From Nelumbo lutea (Eukaryota; Streptophyta; Magnoliopsida; Proteales; Nelumbonaceae), in the NCBI GenBank assembly GCA_022828595.1, contig JAKGHH010000007.1, positions 62,360,727 to 62,424,726 on the forward strand: a stretch of DNA of 64,000 bases. The letters run 5' to 3'. This document shows, in pieces, positions 47,821 to 59,501 of this stretch. The position numbers and the translations under genes are program-made. A model generated the notes under the pieces. That model ran no database searches, was not told the DNA's origin, and was given only the letters and a program-made list of their open reading frames with translations. Every line of letters starts with the position of its first letter. Position 1 is the first letter of the stretch.

Positions 47821-48145
47821 TGAAATAGGAAACATGCTCTTCTCTAATTATAAAGTTCAGGATTCTTGTCATTTAAAACCAAATGTGTCTCCATAAATGT
47901 TGTTAGGGTTTTGATGAACTAGCATTTCTTTCCCCTTTTCCTTGTTTTATTTTAAAAATTTGAAAAAGAATAAAGGGTAAAATAGTATTTTTGTCTTTAT
48001 GTTAACCGGCACTAACGGTAAGGGAAGTATTAGTCAATTGTCAGAAACAATAGGGGTAGTGTTGGTCAATTTTCAAACAATAAGAGTACATGTAGTCAAT
48101 CAGCTAAAATACAAGGGTAGTTTAAGAAATTTATCCAAAATTATT

Positions 48146-49397
48146 TAATTTTTTTAGATTATTCCCAATGAAGAAAAAAAAAAAAGAGATGGGGGAAGCA
48201 TCGAGGCACGTTCTTAGATATAAGATTTGAGAGTGAGAGAAACAGAGAGAGAGAGAGAGAGATTGGAGAGAGAGAGGTGAGATCTCAGATCTGATATGAG
48301 GTCAAGATTAGAGAAGAGAATGAAAGAAATGAGATCTCAGAACTCAAATATGAGATCAGAGAAAGAGGTTTCCATTGCCGATGTCATCATCGCTGTCGCT
48401 GTAGCCATCACTGTCACAGGTAAGCATCGCCTCCTCCTCCTCCTTTCCTTCCTTCTTTAATCCCTCTCTTTTTTTCTTTCTTCTTTCCTTTCTTCCTTCC
48501 TTTCCTTTTTTTTTTTCCTTTCTATTCTTTTTTTTTTTCTTTTTTCAGCCGACACCCACATCTCTATTACTCTATCTCTTTCTTTTCTCATAAAAAAAGA
48601 AATATAGAACCCTAATATGCTAAAGGTCAAACTGCCTAAGCCATTTGACCTAGACAATCAAACTGATAACTGGGAAATCGGTGATCAAAATGGTTCTATT
48701 TCTCGGTTGGTTTATAAAACCTTGGTTAAATAGAAGGGGTGGGTAGGGACAATTCTATCAAATTTGAATAAATGCCATAATTAGGAAGGGTAGGATTCTT
48801 ACGCTGAACCCAATTTGCTCAACTCATTGGAACAAGTTGAGCTTTAGTTTTATCACATTTTGCCTCAACATCAAGTTGGGATTTATGCATAAAAGCATTG
48901 GATTTAGGTAGCACTTTAATAACATCTCTTACCTCAATTGGATGGACTATTTATCTCAAGTTTAAATATTCACATGCAAGAAGAAATCCACACATGATTG
49001 GAGAAGATGATTTAAGATTCCCCTAATTGGATGGATATACTACAACGATTGCACTCAGGAGTTTACAACAGATCTGATCGAATAAAACATGAATATGTTA
49101 GCCAAAGCAATAAATAATTGGGAAATTTATAGTTTGATTAGTGTGTTTAGGAAACCAGACAGGACCAACTGGTCAGACCAATTAAATTGTAACCCGAGAT
49201 CCTGGCTGATTCGGTCACAGCCCAATAACTATATTTACTAAAAATCCAATGAAAATCAGCTGATTGGCTAGTTTAACTAGAAAACCAATGAATTGCTCCC
49301 GATTTCATGAAATTGTCCAGGCTATTAATTAATTGGAATTTTCAAACATGTTTTACAAAAATTTGAATCCATGACATTTCATTTCATAATACATACG
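48146..49397. other. Low-complexity and non-coding stretch
   Basis: 48,232-48,345 is (GA)-rich, and 48,430-48,560 is C/T-rich with T runs; the minus-strand frame 48,457-48,657 is a translation of this. 48,600-49,390 has scattered 'ccaactggtcagacc'-type hAT phrases. No gene seen. Confidence 0.45.
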
Positions 49398-49663
49398 TGT
49401 TAGAGCTAGCCGAATAAGGGTAGATTAGTCATTTTATTTCTATTAAGTCATGTGCTTATGTGGCAGTCTTATAGAGACTTCCTGTCCCATACTTCAGTGG
49501 GGGCAGTTTAATCTTTATACTACTAATTAGAGGCTAATCCATATTAAGGGTCGACTGATAGGGTTTAAGCTTTCAAGTTTGACTATTCTCTTCATCTTCT
49601 TCTTCTTCTTCTTCTTCTTCTTCTCTTCTCCTGGTTCGGACTACTGTAGCTATAGAACTAACA
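49398..49663 (+). mobile_element. 5' LTR of a short-LTR Copia element
   Basis: 266 bp, TGTTAGAGC..GAACTAACA, containing a (CTT)n run (~49,583-49,623) before the end. The PBS tggtatcagagg (49,664-49,675), complementary to initiator tRNA-Met 3' end, follows at once, fixing the LTR end. Confidence 0.9.
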
Positions 49664-50487
49664 TGGTATCAGAGGAGGACGTTGCTCTCTAAATCTCCTC
49701 ACAGATTCGTGACCTGCTCCTTTCCTGTTCGTGACCTCATTTTTTTTCTTCTTTCTGGGCTGGAGAATGGAGAACACAGATTCGACCTAGGTCTAAGAAC
49801 ACCTCAGTTCTTCTTTCTCTACATAGAACCTGACTATTTTTTTTCAAGAAAACAACTTCAGAAGTGGATGGTCCACTGAAGCTCTCCATCGAAGGTTGGT
49901 TACCTCCTTTTTTTTTGTGTTGATGGTATTTTTGGGTTGAAAGCCTTCAAAATCTACGGGGTCTGATCAGAACCTAGAGAACTAGGTTGTTTGTAGCCTT
50001 GGTTCTTGGAAAAAGGTCCAAGAACAGGCTGTGTTTACAGTGGCCGAATGGTTTAAGGGTATTTTTGAACCTTTTTCCATTGTCTGTAATTGTTTTGAAG
50101 CCCTTGTTGGTCACAAGTGACCTGAATTGAATGACAAAGTTACTGTAGTGGCAGTAGTTGCTGTTTTCTTTGGACTTATAGTGCCCTCTGAAAAGGTCAA
50201 AAAGATCTGTACCATGTGTGACAGCTATGGTTGTGTGGTGGTGCTTGTGATGCTCAATCTCTATTGAGTAGCTTCAAGAGGACTTGTATGTAGTCAATGA
50301 GTTGCTGAATTAATGTTAGTGTGATTCATGATTTTGTGAAATCAGTAGTGGTGTGAACAATAACAAAAGTTTGTGTACCTATCAACTGTGTTTGGGGACT
50401 ACTGTAGTGTTTGGAACATCAAACTCCGAACAATAGTACTTGTTGGCTACCGGGAATTCAGATTAGAAGTAGCATTGGAAGAGCATC
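49664..50487 (+). other. PBS and leader of the short-LTR Copia
   Basis: Untranslated leader between PBS and gag. The frame 49,682-49,879 has no known domain. Confidence 0.6.
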
Positions 50488-51505
50488 ATGCCAGCAACTG
50501 GAGATGGTTGTAGTGATCAGAAACCTAGTGTGGTGATTCCCTCTGACTATCTGGGTGTGCAAATGACTTCAATTAATAGTGAGAACTATGTACCATGGGC
50601 CAAGTCAATGGAAGTTTTTCTCAAGGCAAAGAGGAAAGTGAAGCATGTGAAGGAAGATAAACCACCTGTTGACTCTTCAGGGTTTGATGATTGGGAATAG
50701 GAAGATGCCTAAATCATGACATGGTTATGGAATAGTATGGAACCCAAAATAAGTGCCAACTTTATGTTGATACAGCTAAGGACATATAGGAACATGCCAA
50801 GAAGCTTTATTCTGGGCAGGATAATACTACAAGGGTATATCAGCTCTATCAGGAGTATTTCGATTTGCAGCAAGGGAATAAAACCCTAGAAGAGTACTAT
50901 GCCAGTATGAAAAACCTCATAAATGAACTCAATGTCTGTCATCCCTTCACTCCAGATGTTAAGGTTCAACAACAACAGGGGGAACAACTAGATGTCACTA
51001 GGTTCTTAGTGGGGTTGAAATCAGAATATGAACCAGTTAGGGCCCAAATATTGGGAGGCTCCACTCTTCCTACACTTAGGAAGTTTTTGCACGGCTTCGT
51101 AGGATTTCTTTGAGACATATAGAGAATCCCACACAGTCTGATAGATCAACATTTGTGATAGCTAGAGGAGGTGGATGTGGTACTAGAGGGGGAGGACATG
51201 CCTCCCGAGGAGGTCGTGGTGGTTCCGTATTTGGCCGTGGTAGTGGTCGTGACTTAGGGGGAGGCCGTGGTAAAGGAAAAAGTGACTCTACAAGGAATTG
51301 TACCCATTGTGGCAGGGACGAACATTTGGTGAATTTCTGTTATGATCTTTGTGGCCCTCCTTCTACATGGGCTAATCATGCAGTAGCTGGTGGGGTTGAT
51401 GTTAGTGATAACCAACAGGCAGATCTAACACCTTCCACATCTACATCTGTTTCTAGGAAGGAGATGGTGAGTGTACTGCGTGATGAGTATGAGCGGTTCC
51501 TCTAG
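50488..51505 (+). pseudogene. Copia gag with zinc knuckle, broken
   Basis: Starts MPATGDGCSDQKPSVV; SDYLGVQMTSINSENYVPWA is the Copia gag N-terminal domain. A TAG at 50,698 and a frameshift follow; the gag core resumes with VYQLYQEYFDLQQGNKTLEE and YYASMKNLINELN (to 51,113). After another shift, a G/R-rich stretch leads to the zinc knuckle C-TH-C-GRDE-H-LVNF-C (CX2CX4HX4C) near 51,299-51,340, then a P/S/T-rich linker to 51,505. The nucleocapsid motif is intact. Confidence 0.87.
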
Positions 51506-51799
51506 ACTACTTCACAGCATACTACTGCCAACCTTGCCCACTCAAGTATGGATTGTTTGGCATCTAAACCACCTTCCTCATCTACTTGGATTATTGACTC
51601 TAGATTCTATGATCATATGGCTAGGACAACAAGTGTATTTTCTTCCCTTTCTGAAACTTCCACATCTCAAACTGTTACCCTTGCCAACGGTTCCTCTTCT
51701 CCCATTTGTGGTATTGGTAATGTTGACATAACTTCTCTTTCTTTATCATTTGTTCTATATGTCCCTAAATTGGCACGACTTCTCCCATCTGTAAATTAA
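51506..51799 (+). pseudogene. Copia protease start, truncated
   Basis: STWIIDSRFYDHMA (~51,578-51,620) is the protease active-site region; the canonical D-S/T-G is changed to D-S-R. VTLANGSSSPICGIGNV and LSFVLYVPKL follow. Similarity stops at ~51,790; integrase, RT and 3' LTR are absent from the window. Confidence 0.85.
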
Positions 51800-51943
51800 G
51801 AGACTTGAACCCTAGTCATTTGCTTTAAAAATTAAGGAATTGCCAGCCATCAACTATATTTAATTGTATTAAAAGTTGTAAAATAATTATATATTATTTA
51901 GAAAATCAGTAGTATATACATATATGCCACATAATCATTATTA

Positions 51944-52450
51944 GGAATGACAATTTTCTCCATCCCCATTGAATAGATAACCTCCTTGACCTGATAGGTT
52001 TGGGGATGGGAATTTCTTTGGCGGGTCGGGGACGGAGATGGGGATTAACATGGATCCCTACTTGGGGTCAAGGATGGGGATGGGGTATGTAGCCCCCGCC
52101 TGCCCCAATCCCAATTGTATATTATTATTTGATCATATTATTTATATTTTAAATATTATTAATATTCAATATATTATATATATGATATTGTTTATATTAT
52201 ATATCAAAATACATTTAAAATACTATTTGTATTTTAAAATTTTCCTTTATTTTAAGTAAATTTGTTTTTCAAACAGTACTGTTAATTATAAATTTTGGGG
52301 TGTTGGATCCCCATGGGAAACTTGTCTCTGTGGGGACCAAAGATGGAAGATAACTTTTATCCACAATAAAAATAATGCTCAGGAATGGTGATTTATCTTA
52401 AAATTGGGGTCAGCAATGGGGAATATGATCTTGCCCCATTGTCATTTGTA
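51944..52450. mobile_element. hAT-like non-autonomous element
   Basis: Left 'taggaatgacaattttctc', right '..ccccattgtcatttgta', inverted to each other (..aatgacaat). The ends carry 'ggggatggg' phrases and the centre is AT-rich. Clean 8-bp flanks were not found. Confidence 0.55.
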
Positions 52451-53095
52451 ATTAGGGTTTGAACTTCGGTTCAATGCCAATTAAACCTTTGACCCGTGAA
52501 CCTCTCCTTCCTCTGTTTCTATGCCCGATCCTGAACATTGGTTTGTGCCACCTCATAGTGTTTCGATTTACCCACTTGTCACTAATCCCAATCGTAGAAA
52601 CCAATAAAAATTTATGATGCGGGGGAATCAATTGAAACCCCTAAACTTTTAGAAACTTCACATGAATCTCTTTCAAAAGCTGTTGTGTTTGTATTCTATG
52701 GAGAGGTCGAAAGGAGGATCAATCATCTAGAGCTATTATTGCCTCCCTTGATTAGAGTGCAAAAAAACTAATAGCGTGGGTGTATAATCTCAAACTTGCC
52801 AGGCATCATTTATTTAATTTCTTGTTACATTAAGTTGTTAGAGTTTTAGCTAAGATGTATACACTCACATGCATGTTAAATCCATATCTAAACCAATCAC
52901 AATAAAGCCATCTTGCTCTTCACTTGTTCACTTAACAGAGAATACTATTCTATTTAATAAGAAATGAATCAAAAAAATCATTGGTCCAAGGGTTTTGCCG
53001 CATGGTAAGGTATATGAACCATAGATTTTGCCCCATTATTTTATAAGGAAATAAAATGGAAAACCAAAGTATAATTTATGATAAACTAGTATATA
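52451..53095. other. Non-coding spacer
   Basis: No gene or repeat recognised. Confidence 0.4.
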
Positions 53096-54367
53096 TGCAA
53101 GTGCTTGCAAGTGACAAATTTTGTGTTGATGATGATGATTGTATATAAAATGTTTTCAAAATTCTCTACATTTTTTTCATATTTTTATGTCTATATGCCC
53201 AAATGTTTTACATAATTTATATATTTATTGTATAATTTTGTGTTTCTATCTATTTAACATTTTATTTTTAAATTATAACTTCACAAGTTGACACATTTGG
53301 CCTGGAATTTGGAATTCATCTACTACCAAACAGGAAAACAATTTCACTTTTAGGATAGTTTTGATTTATTTTTATTTTATTTATATCATCAAGAAAAAGT
53401 TAAAAACAATTCTTAATATGATTAATATAAAATATTAGAGATGTGCCCAAATGTTTTTTACTATCTATATTTTCCATATTTTTATATTTTTATCTTTTTT
53501 TTAATTTTCATTATTTAATTATGAAAGCAATGGTTGACATATATGACTTGAAAGGTTGAACTGTTTACTTTCCACCTTGAAAACAATTTCATTTTTGGGT
53601 TAATATTAAATTTTATATTTATTTCCAACGTTAATAAATAAATTATTATTTATCACACTTAATTATTTTAATATGATTAATATAAATATTATATAGGTTC
53701 CTAAATGTTATTTATAAAATTTTGTATTAATTATATAATATTTTTGTGTTATTATAAGAATGATTATTATTAATTACACATTATATATATATATATTACA
53801 TTAGAGATGTGTCTACTATTTTAATACTTTTCATTTAATTATGACATCATGGATTAGCCCACTTTACCTTGACTTGGAAGGTTAAATTGCTTACTCACCA
53901 CCATGATGGAAAACGGTTCCAATTTTAGGTAAATTTTTAAAAAATCTATTTTATATGATTAAAATATTGGCTGTAAATTTGAGTCTATGATAGAGTTTAT
54001 TTGTTTTTATTTTTTGAAAAATAATATCTTAAATATAGGATTGAATAAAATAATAGGAGTTAATGCCCTAAGATAAGACTTAATGAGGAGAAATGTAATA
54101 ATTCAAATTCCATTTTATGCCCTCAATATTAGAATGGGACAAATTAAAAAATAGGGGTATTTTAGTCAAGAAAAGGATTTAGTGAATGTTAATGGAAATT
54201 AATACTTTAAATATGAGACTTAATGAGAAGGATTTAAATGGGGAGAAATGTGGCATTTCAAATTACGTTTCCACCCTTGAATTAGACAATGATAAAATTC
54301 AATAATTAGGGTAATTTAGTCAAACAAAAGTTCCACACAATTATTCACACTTTTAATAATAGTATAA
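53096..54367 (-). mobile_element. Helitron C (non-autonomous, ~1.27 kb)
   Basis: Minus-strand 3' end: hairpin TTGCAAG-ca-CTTGCA, then tatata, CTAG (plus 53,096-53,099), host T. The 5' end is near 54,367 (tatactattattaaaagtg), with the terminal TC mutated. The interior has two to three degenerate tandem units with 'gttgacacatttggcctgg' / 'gttgacatatatgacttg' and a coding-free 5' half shared with Helitron A. No Rep/helicase. Confidence 0.7.
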
Positions 54368-54578
54368 ATAAGCATTAACTGAAAAATGTAAAATGACATT
54401 TTTGCTATAATTTGTTTTCTAATTGTTGAGCAAAAGAAGTACTTTTGTGTGTTTTATCAAATAAATAATAATAAATGGAGATATAAAATAACAATTTTAT
54501 CTTTACATGTTTTTCAATTTAAACTTTAGAGGGGGCATTTATTGTTCAATAAAAATTCTAGAAGCCAAGAACATCTAT
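54368..54578. other. Spacer between Helitron C and the ESF1-like fragment
   Basis: AT-rich, no content recognised. Confidence 0.4.
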
Positions 54579-54910
54579 TCACATTTTTATAAATAGTATT
54601 GATAGATATAGATAGATAGAGGATTGGTAAGCGTCAAGACGATTCAACGGATAAAAGACATGAGAAAGACTCATTAAGCATGGAAATGCCTGGGCCTGAG
54701 GTGGAGGAAAATCAGAACAAATTTTAACACAATATTCTTTATTGTAGAAACATAGAGCTTTGCCGTTGGGATCTGATAAGCAACACCAACATTTACCAGC
54801 GGTACAAGTGAGCGGAGCACATTGCAGAATGTGTAGCTTTACACCCTTCTTCTCAATCTCAATACGATGATCCAACCTTGAAATTTGCTCCTTATGGCCA
54901 TCTTCTTTAC
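54579..54910 (-). pseudogene. ESF1/MEG-like cysteine-rich peptide, second exon only, stop lost
   Basis: Relative of the gene at 59,502. The minus-strand exon starts after an intact acceptor (..attgaaacag|gtaaag) and reads KEDGHKEQISRLDHRIE, GVKLHILQCAPLTC, KCWCCLSDPNGKALC, YNKEYCVKIC. All eight core cysteines remain, spaced C-x4-C-x4-C-x-CC-x9-C-x6-C-x3-C. The intron upstream aligns with that of the 59.5-kb gene as far as 'taagtcgaagctc', where the donor should be; there homology ends and the signal-peptide exon is missing. The stop after QAFP is changed (tga to tgc), adding about 37 residues. Without a signal peptide it cannot be a secreted peptide as it stands. Confidence 0.65.
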
Positions 54911-55273
54911 CTGTTTCAATTCCCCACACAATAAAAGTAACAAGAACAGTAAGTTAAGTTAACAATGATGTTGAACAACCCAACTAATTAAGAAAAAATA
55001 TCAGAGATACAAAAAGAAAATGAGCTTCGACTTAGGAAGGATAAAGGTTTTTTCTTGGATGATTTTTCCTATTTTATTTTTCCTCTCCATCGAATTGAGC
55101 TGTTAAGTGTTATTTATTTTTTACTTTTATTTTTATCTTATTTCAAAATGAAAAAAATAACGGAGAGGTACAATTATGCCGTTTAGTTAATTCTTACATG
55201 TTATATTCGGGATCCTATATGAATGACATGTTAAAATTTGAATGGGAGTGCATCCCATCTCACACTATACTAA
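54911..55273. other. Intron remnant and spacer
   Basis: 54,911 to about 55,035 is the retained intron of the ESF1-like fragment. The rest is not recognised. Confidence 0.5.
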
Positions 55274-55436
55274 GGAGGCGTATGGTAAGTCTTTTTCGGA
55301 AGATTTTTTAAAAGCTCAAGACCTCAAAAGACTGATGAGCTTTTATAGATAGATCTTTGAAACCAAAGACCATTTGGTTTCAATTTCTTTCAAAGATCTT
55401 CTTAAAAGCTAGAAAGATCAAAAGACCATTTGGCAA

Positions 55437-56375
55437 GTATACTTGTCGGTTCGGCCCAACCCGTTATTTTTTGGGCTTGGACATAATTTTAGGCCCACGA
55501 GCTTAGGCTTGGGATTTAAATACCAAACCCAACTATATTTTGGGCTAATCTCAGGCTTCCTCAAATAAGCCCAGTCGACACTATTACATATAATAAAAAA
55601 TACTTATGTTATATATAATAAATATATGTAATATATTTTTATTAAATTATTATCAAATATTAATATACTATTTAGGAAATACAAATTAGTATATTAATTT
55701 ATTAAATTATTACTAAATTAATATAATACTAGTTTATAAAATTCCACAAAAAAATATGACATTTTATGTGCAGATCGATAGGGGTGCTCATTGTTTGGTT
55801 AACTAAACCATGGGGTATTTTCTTAAACCAAACTGGTAGTACTAGTTTTTGGCAAACCGGTAACTGGAGTCGAACTAAAACCAGTCGGTTAATCGGTTGA
55901 CCGGTTCGGTTAACCGCCAGTTCGGTTCATCGAATTTTTAGTTTTTACAATATATATTATAAAAATATATATAAACATATAATAAAAAAGTATTAATATA
56001 TACAAAATATTATATTTTGTATAATAAATAATATATAATACATTATAAATATATATATAATGCATATTTATTAATTTATAATACATAAAAGTATAAAATA
56101 TATATAATATACATACATATATATATAATACAAAAATATATGTATACTGGTCGGTTCTGTTAATTGCCGGTTTTTTATATTGGTTAACCGAAACCAAACC
56201 AAAACCAATTTTTTGGTTGGTTTGGTTTTTGGATTTTTTTTGCTCACTCCTATAGATCGAGCTTTGGGCTCGGGCTCAAGATCTTGGCTCGGTGGGCAGG
56301 CCAAGATAGGGCTTGGGCCTTGACATTTTCTATTGATAAAGAGGCAAAGTCTGGCCCAAACCCGACCTTTGAACA
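55437..56375. mobile_element. Outer hAT-like element
   Basis: 55,437-55,778 begins 'cttgtcggttcggcccaac' and 56,261-56,375 ends with 'tctggcccaaacccgacctt' and 'acaagtt'. Both are filled with 'gggcttggac' / 'ggcttgggcc' phrases and are split by the inner hAT at 55,779. Boundaries approximate. Confidence 0.45.
55779..56252. mobile_element. Inner hAT element (474 bp)
   Basis: Left TAGGGGTGCTCATTG, right inverted TAGGAGTGAGCAAAA. Flanks cagatcga (55,771-55,778) and tagatcga (56,253-56,260) are an 8-bp duplication with one mismatch. 'cggttaaccg' and 'ggtttggttttt' phrases near the ends are typical of this MITE type. Confidence 0.8.
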
Positions 56376-57276
56376 AGTTTAAACCCCACTATTGGATTAG
56401 AAACTCAGTTTGACCCAACTTTCCTAAAATTATAAATACCCCCTAAACTTTATTAAAATTACATATAACCTAACTTTTTTCATTTCAATTAATCTATTGT
56501 TCATCTTCCCCTCCCTCTCGACATAGCGGCGGGATGGTGTGCCACCGATCTCTCCTTTCCAGTTTTTCTCTTTTATATTTTTTATCTCTCCCTCTCTTTT
56601 ATCGATCCCCACTCTCCTTTCTCTCTTCCACGGATTATAGGAGAGTATAGGAATAATGACCCGAAATGCCTTTTCATCTTCTTCACAGCGGCAATGAACA
56701 CAGTTCTGACAGCGTAGCAACGACGACTCCATTCGACCTCTCTCATGATTCGATTCCATCTCTCTCTCTTCCTATCTTTTCCCTTCTTTTTACTTCTTTT
56801 TATTCTTCTTTTTTTACCGATTTCCACCACCTCTATTTTTTTTCCAACAGCCACTGCTAATCACAGCAATGGTGATCTATCCACTCCATTCCATTTATTT
56901 CGTTCTCTCTCCCTCTCTCTCTCCTTCTATCTCTCGTTATTTCTCCCTTTCTCTCCCCCCTCTGTTTTTATCACTTCCTCCAGCAGCGGCTGTAAATCAT
57001 CTACAACTCTGGCCGTAGTAACTCGACACTGCATCTGGTTTGAATCCAACCACCTGAAATAACAAGCCTTGATTAGTATTTGTGAGAAGAAGAAGAAGAA
57101 AAAGAAGATACCTTCGAGTAGAGAGTTTCTCTTGAAAATTGTCAATAGCTCGGGGATTCTTAAATCCAGACTTTCAGTCTAACAGGCTTTCATTAGCCAA
57201 GTAAAAAAGATCATTTTGATCTACCGGGCTTCTAAAATCCCAAAAGATCATTCAAAAAGATTTGCCAAAGAGGGCC

Positions 57277-57604
57277 TAATTCAGGAAATGTGGCTTCGTA
57301 TCTTTGGCTTTCAGACAGTTATTTTGGGGTTAGAATAAAAGAGAGTTATTTTGGGGGTTACTTAATTAAACACCCTATATAATTTCACATAATTTCTCAA
57401 ACACCCCAATCGTTTGTATGTTATTAAGATATCTCTCATAGTTTGCACCTGCTTTACTTAATTCATCGTCCATTAGCCAACTTCTGCAATTCCGTCTAAA
57501 AATGATCACCTGACCTCTTTGAACCGAGTGAAAAATGTAAAAGGGCAATGTCCATTATTTTTATTTCAAAAACACCCCCAACAGTGAACTAATTAATACT
57601 AGTT
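57277..57604. other. Non-coding spacer
   Basis: Nothing recognised beyond the TAA duplication. Confidence 0.4.
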
Positions 57605-57861
57605 AGCAAGTTTTTTAAAATCGAACTGGTCAGGGGTCCGGTTTTTGGATCAAATGGTCCGATATTTGAATTGAACGGATAGCCTATTCTGACAAAAAAT
57701 AAAAAATAAAAAATGGTCAAAATCATTGGACGGTTCAAATGGTTCAACTGCCTGGATCAACAGTTTGCTGACTAAATCAAAGGTTATGGGGTAATGGACC
57801 TGACCGATTCCGATTTTTCTGATCTGACAGTCCAGTCTAATCCAGTTTTGAAAACCATGCT
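57605..57861. mobile_element. hAT-like MITE (257 bp)
   Basis: Left 'agcaagttttttaaaatcga', right inverted 'agcatggttttcaaaactgg'. Flanks tactagtt and aattagtt agree at 6 of 8 positions. Contains 'ggtcaggggtccggttttt' phrases. Confidence 0.6.
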
Positions 57862-59378
57862 AATTAGTTTTGTATAATTCTATTTTTGACGCGTTCATAT
57901 TTCCGAAGCGATTGACAAGTAAAAAGATTCTTATAAAAAAAAGGCCAGTAGGAGAAGGATTGTACCATTGTTGTGAATGGTTTGGGTTCCTCAATATTTA
58001 TCATTTGAGATCAAGGTTGAAACTTTCACAACGTATAGGTTGATACACAAAATGTATAGAATTAGACAATTTTGTGTTTTTTCATTCGTATCAGACTGGT
58101 AAAGGTTCGTATTGGCCATATATCGGTCCGTTTCGAAATTGTATCAGCCGTTACAATATGAATTTAATTCCCTCTCTTTTTACTATTCAAATTCAATTCA
58201 AATTGTCTGTCCTCCCTCATTTATATCATTTTTAATTAAGCCAATTTGAGATATCAGTAAAGCTAATATTATTTCATTAAATACTCATATTCACCTTTAA
58301 TTAAGGCATTTAACACATCCTTAAATACTAATTAAGTCAAATAGTTTGTTACCATAAATTGAAGTTGAGAAATTTCGAAGGCAATTATTAGTCCAACAAT
58401 ATGCCATACCTTTATTGCTTGGCTTAATAATATGTATTTTGACTTTTTAGTAACCTTTCTTCTCTTGGTGAAGTTTCTCAACAAATGTTAAAATTGATTA
58501 TTAAAATTTGTATAATAATAAAAATTAATAAAGTTATATTGATTTATTTGAAATTAAGTTTTGTATTTATTAACTTATATACATAATAAATGTTATCTAA
58601 ATCTATATATTAGGACTATACACGGGTCAGTTTGGCTCGGTTATATATAATTTTTTGAACCAAATTGATCAATCGAGTTGAGAGCCGGTTTCTTGGTTTA
58701 GTCGATTTTAGCCCAACAACTAATGACACTCTTGATTTTAACATTTCAGTCCCAATAAAATGTATGTTTGACCTAAAAAGTAGAGCTTTTACATGTGTAA
58801 TTTATGCAGCTTTAACCTAGAAAACTAAATGTAATTGTAAAAGTGGAAAAAGTCAAGATAAAACATCCTAAAATAACATTGGTTAACTGTCAATGGAGTC
58901 TTTCACACATCAAGCTAGAAAGTAGGCATTTTCAAAAGAAATGAAAAATAATTAATGAAAAGAAAAAGAGAGAAAGGTTATAATTTTGTTAAATAGCATT
59001 AGTTACTAAAATAACATTAATTATATAACATTTGAGCGTTTCACAAGTTAGCTAGTAGCCTCGAAAAGAGTGAAAAACAATTAATGAATAAAACTATAAA
59101 ATGACTGAATACATTCAGATGTTAAAAACTAAACATAATAAGGCATAACTGGTTCGGGTTGGGTTATTTTCGGTTTACATATATACAAACTGAAAACCAA
59201 ATCGACCATTCGATTTATACAAATTGATGAACTGAAACCAACCCAAAACTTTAAAAACCAGCTATTTCGGATCGGTTCAGACCAGTTTAATTGGTTTGCA
59301 ATGCAAACCTGAACTAAATACAAATTTGGTTCCAGGTTCAATTTTAATTGCATTAATTGCATTCCACACATAAATTAA
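57862..59378. other. AT-rich stretch with hAT remnants
   Basis: 58,611-58,730 ('taggactatacacgggtcag', 'gttgagagccggtttctt') and 59,140-59,335 ('actggttcgggttgggtt', 'ggatcggttcagaccag') are remnants of one or two hAT-type elements. No gene seen. Confidence 0.45.
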
Positions 59379-59431
59379 GGATAAGGTTTTGCACTCTACA
59401 TATTTGTATTGTAGTCCTTCCAAACTGAGCC
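59379..59431. repeat. Half copy of MITE family M1 just upstream of the peptide gene
   Basis: 'ggttttgcactctacatatt' to 'tagtccttccaaactgagc' matches the right half of the copies at 17,157 and 21,126. It ends 25 bp before the TATA box at 59,456. Confidence 0.65.
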
Positions 59432-59455
59432 TAAGTTAGATTGGCCATGCCTCAC

Positions 59456-59463
59456 TATATAAA
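59456..59463 (+). promoter_or_regulatory. TATA box of the ESF1-like gene
   Basis: tatataaa, 39 bp upstream of the ATG at 59,502, implying a very short 5' UTR. A good plant TATA match. Confidence 0.65.
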
Positions 59464-59501
59464 GCGCATCCAAGATCACACTTTCCACTACAAATTCATC
59501 C

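Larger units (their letters stand above)
46777..48136. mobile_element. Pack-MULE, 1,360 bp, with PORR gene cargo
   Basis: Terminal inverted repeats of about 125 bp start GGATAAATTTCTTAAACTAC on both ends. They are imperfect, so the insertion is not very recent. A perfect 9-bp duplication AAAATTATT flanks it (46,768-46,776 and 48,137-48,145), the Mutator hallmark. No transposase: non-autonomous. The interior carries a minus-strand PORR-domain fragment and a GC-richer block. Confidence 0.9.
46577..48730. repeat. Interrupted TIR element hosting the Pack-MULE
   Basis: 46,577-46,770 begins 'attttaaaaaccaaatcaga' with 'accg.ttgacccaaacgg' phrases, and 48,610-48,730 ends 'ggtttataaaaccttggtt'. These resemble the two ends of the element at 57,605-57,861 (ttttaaaa... 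/ ...ttttgaaaacc). The Pack-MULE and a GA/CT-rich stretch (48,232-48,600) lie between. The link between the two halves is inferred. Confidence 0.35.
55274..57276. mobile_element. PIF/Harbinger-like element with nested hATs (2.0 kb)
   Basis: Left 'ggaggcgtatggtaagtctt', right inverted 'ggccctctttggcaaatctt'. A 3-bp TAA flanks both sides (55,271-55,273 and 57,277-57,279), as for PIF/Harbinger. Subterminal 'ttttaaaagctcaagacc' phrases occur on the left. No transposase. The inside holds two nested hAT-type elements (from ~55,437) and a CT-rich stretch (56,520-57,010), whose long frames on both strands look like low-complexity artefacts. Confidence 0.65.

Noticed and set aside
56430..57062. Overlapping 90-109-codon frames on both strands
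   Set aside because: CT/GA-rich low-complexity DNA inside the Harbinger element; no domain, and open on both strands.
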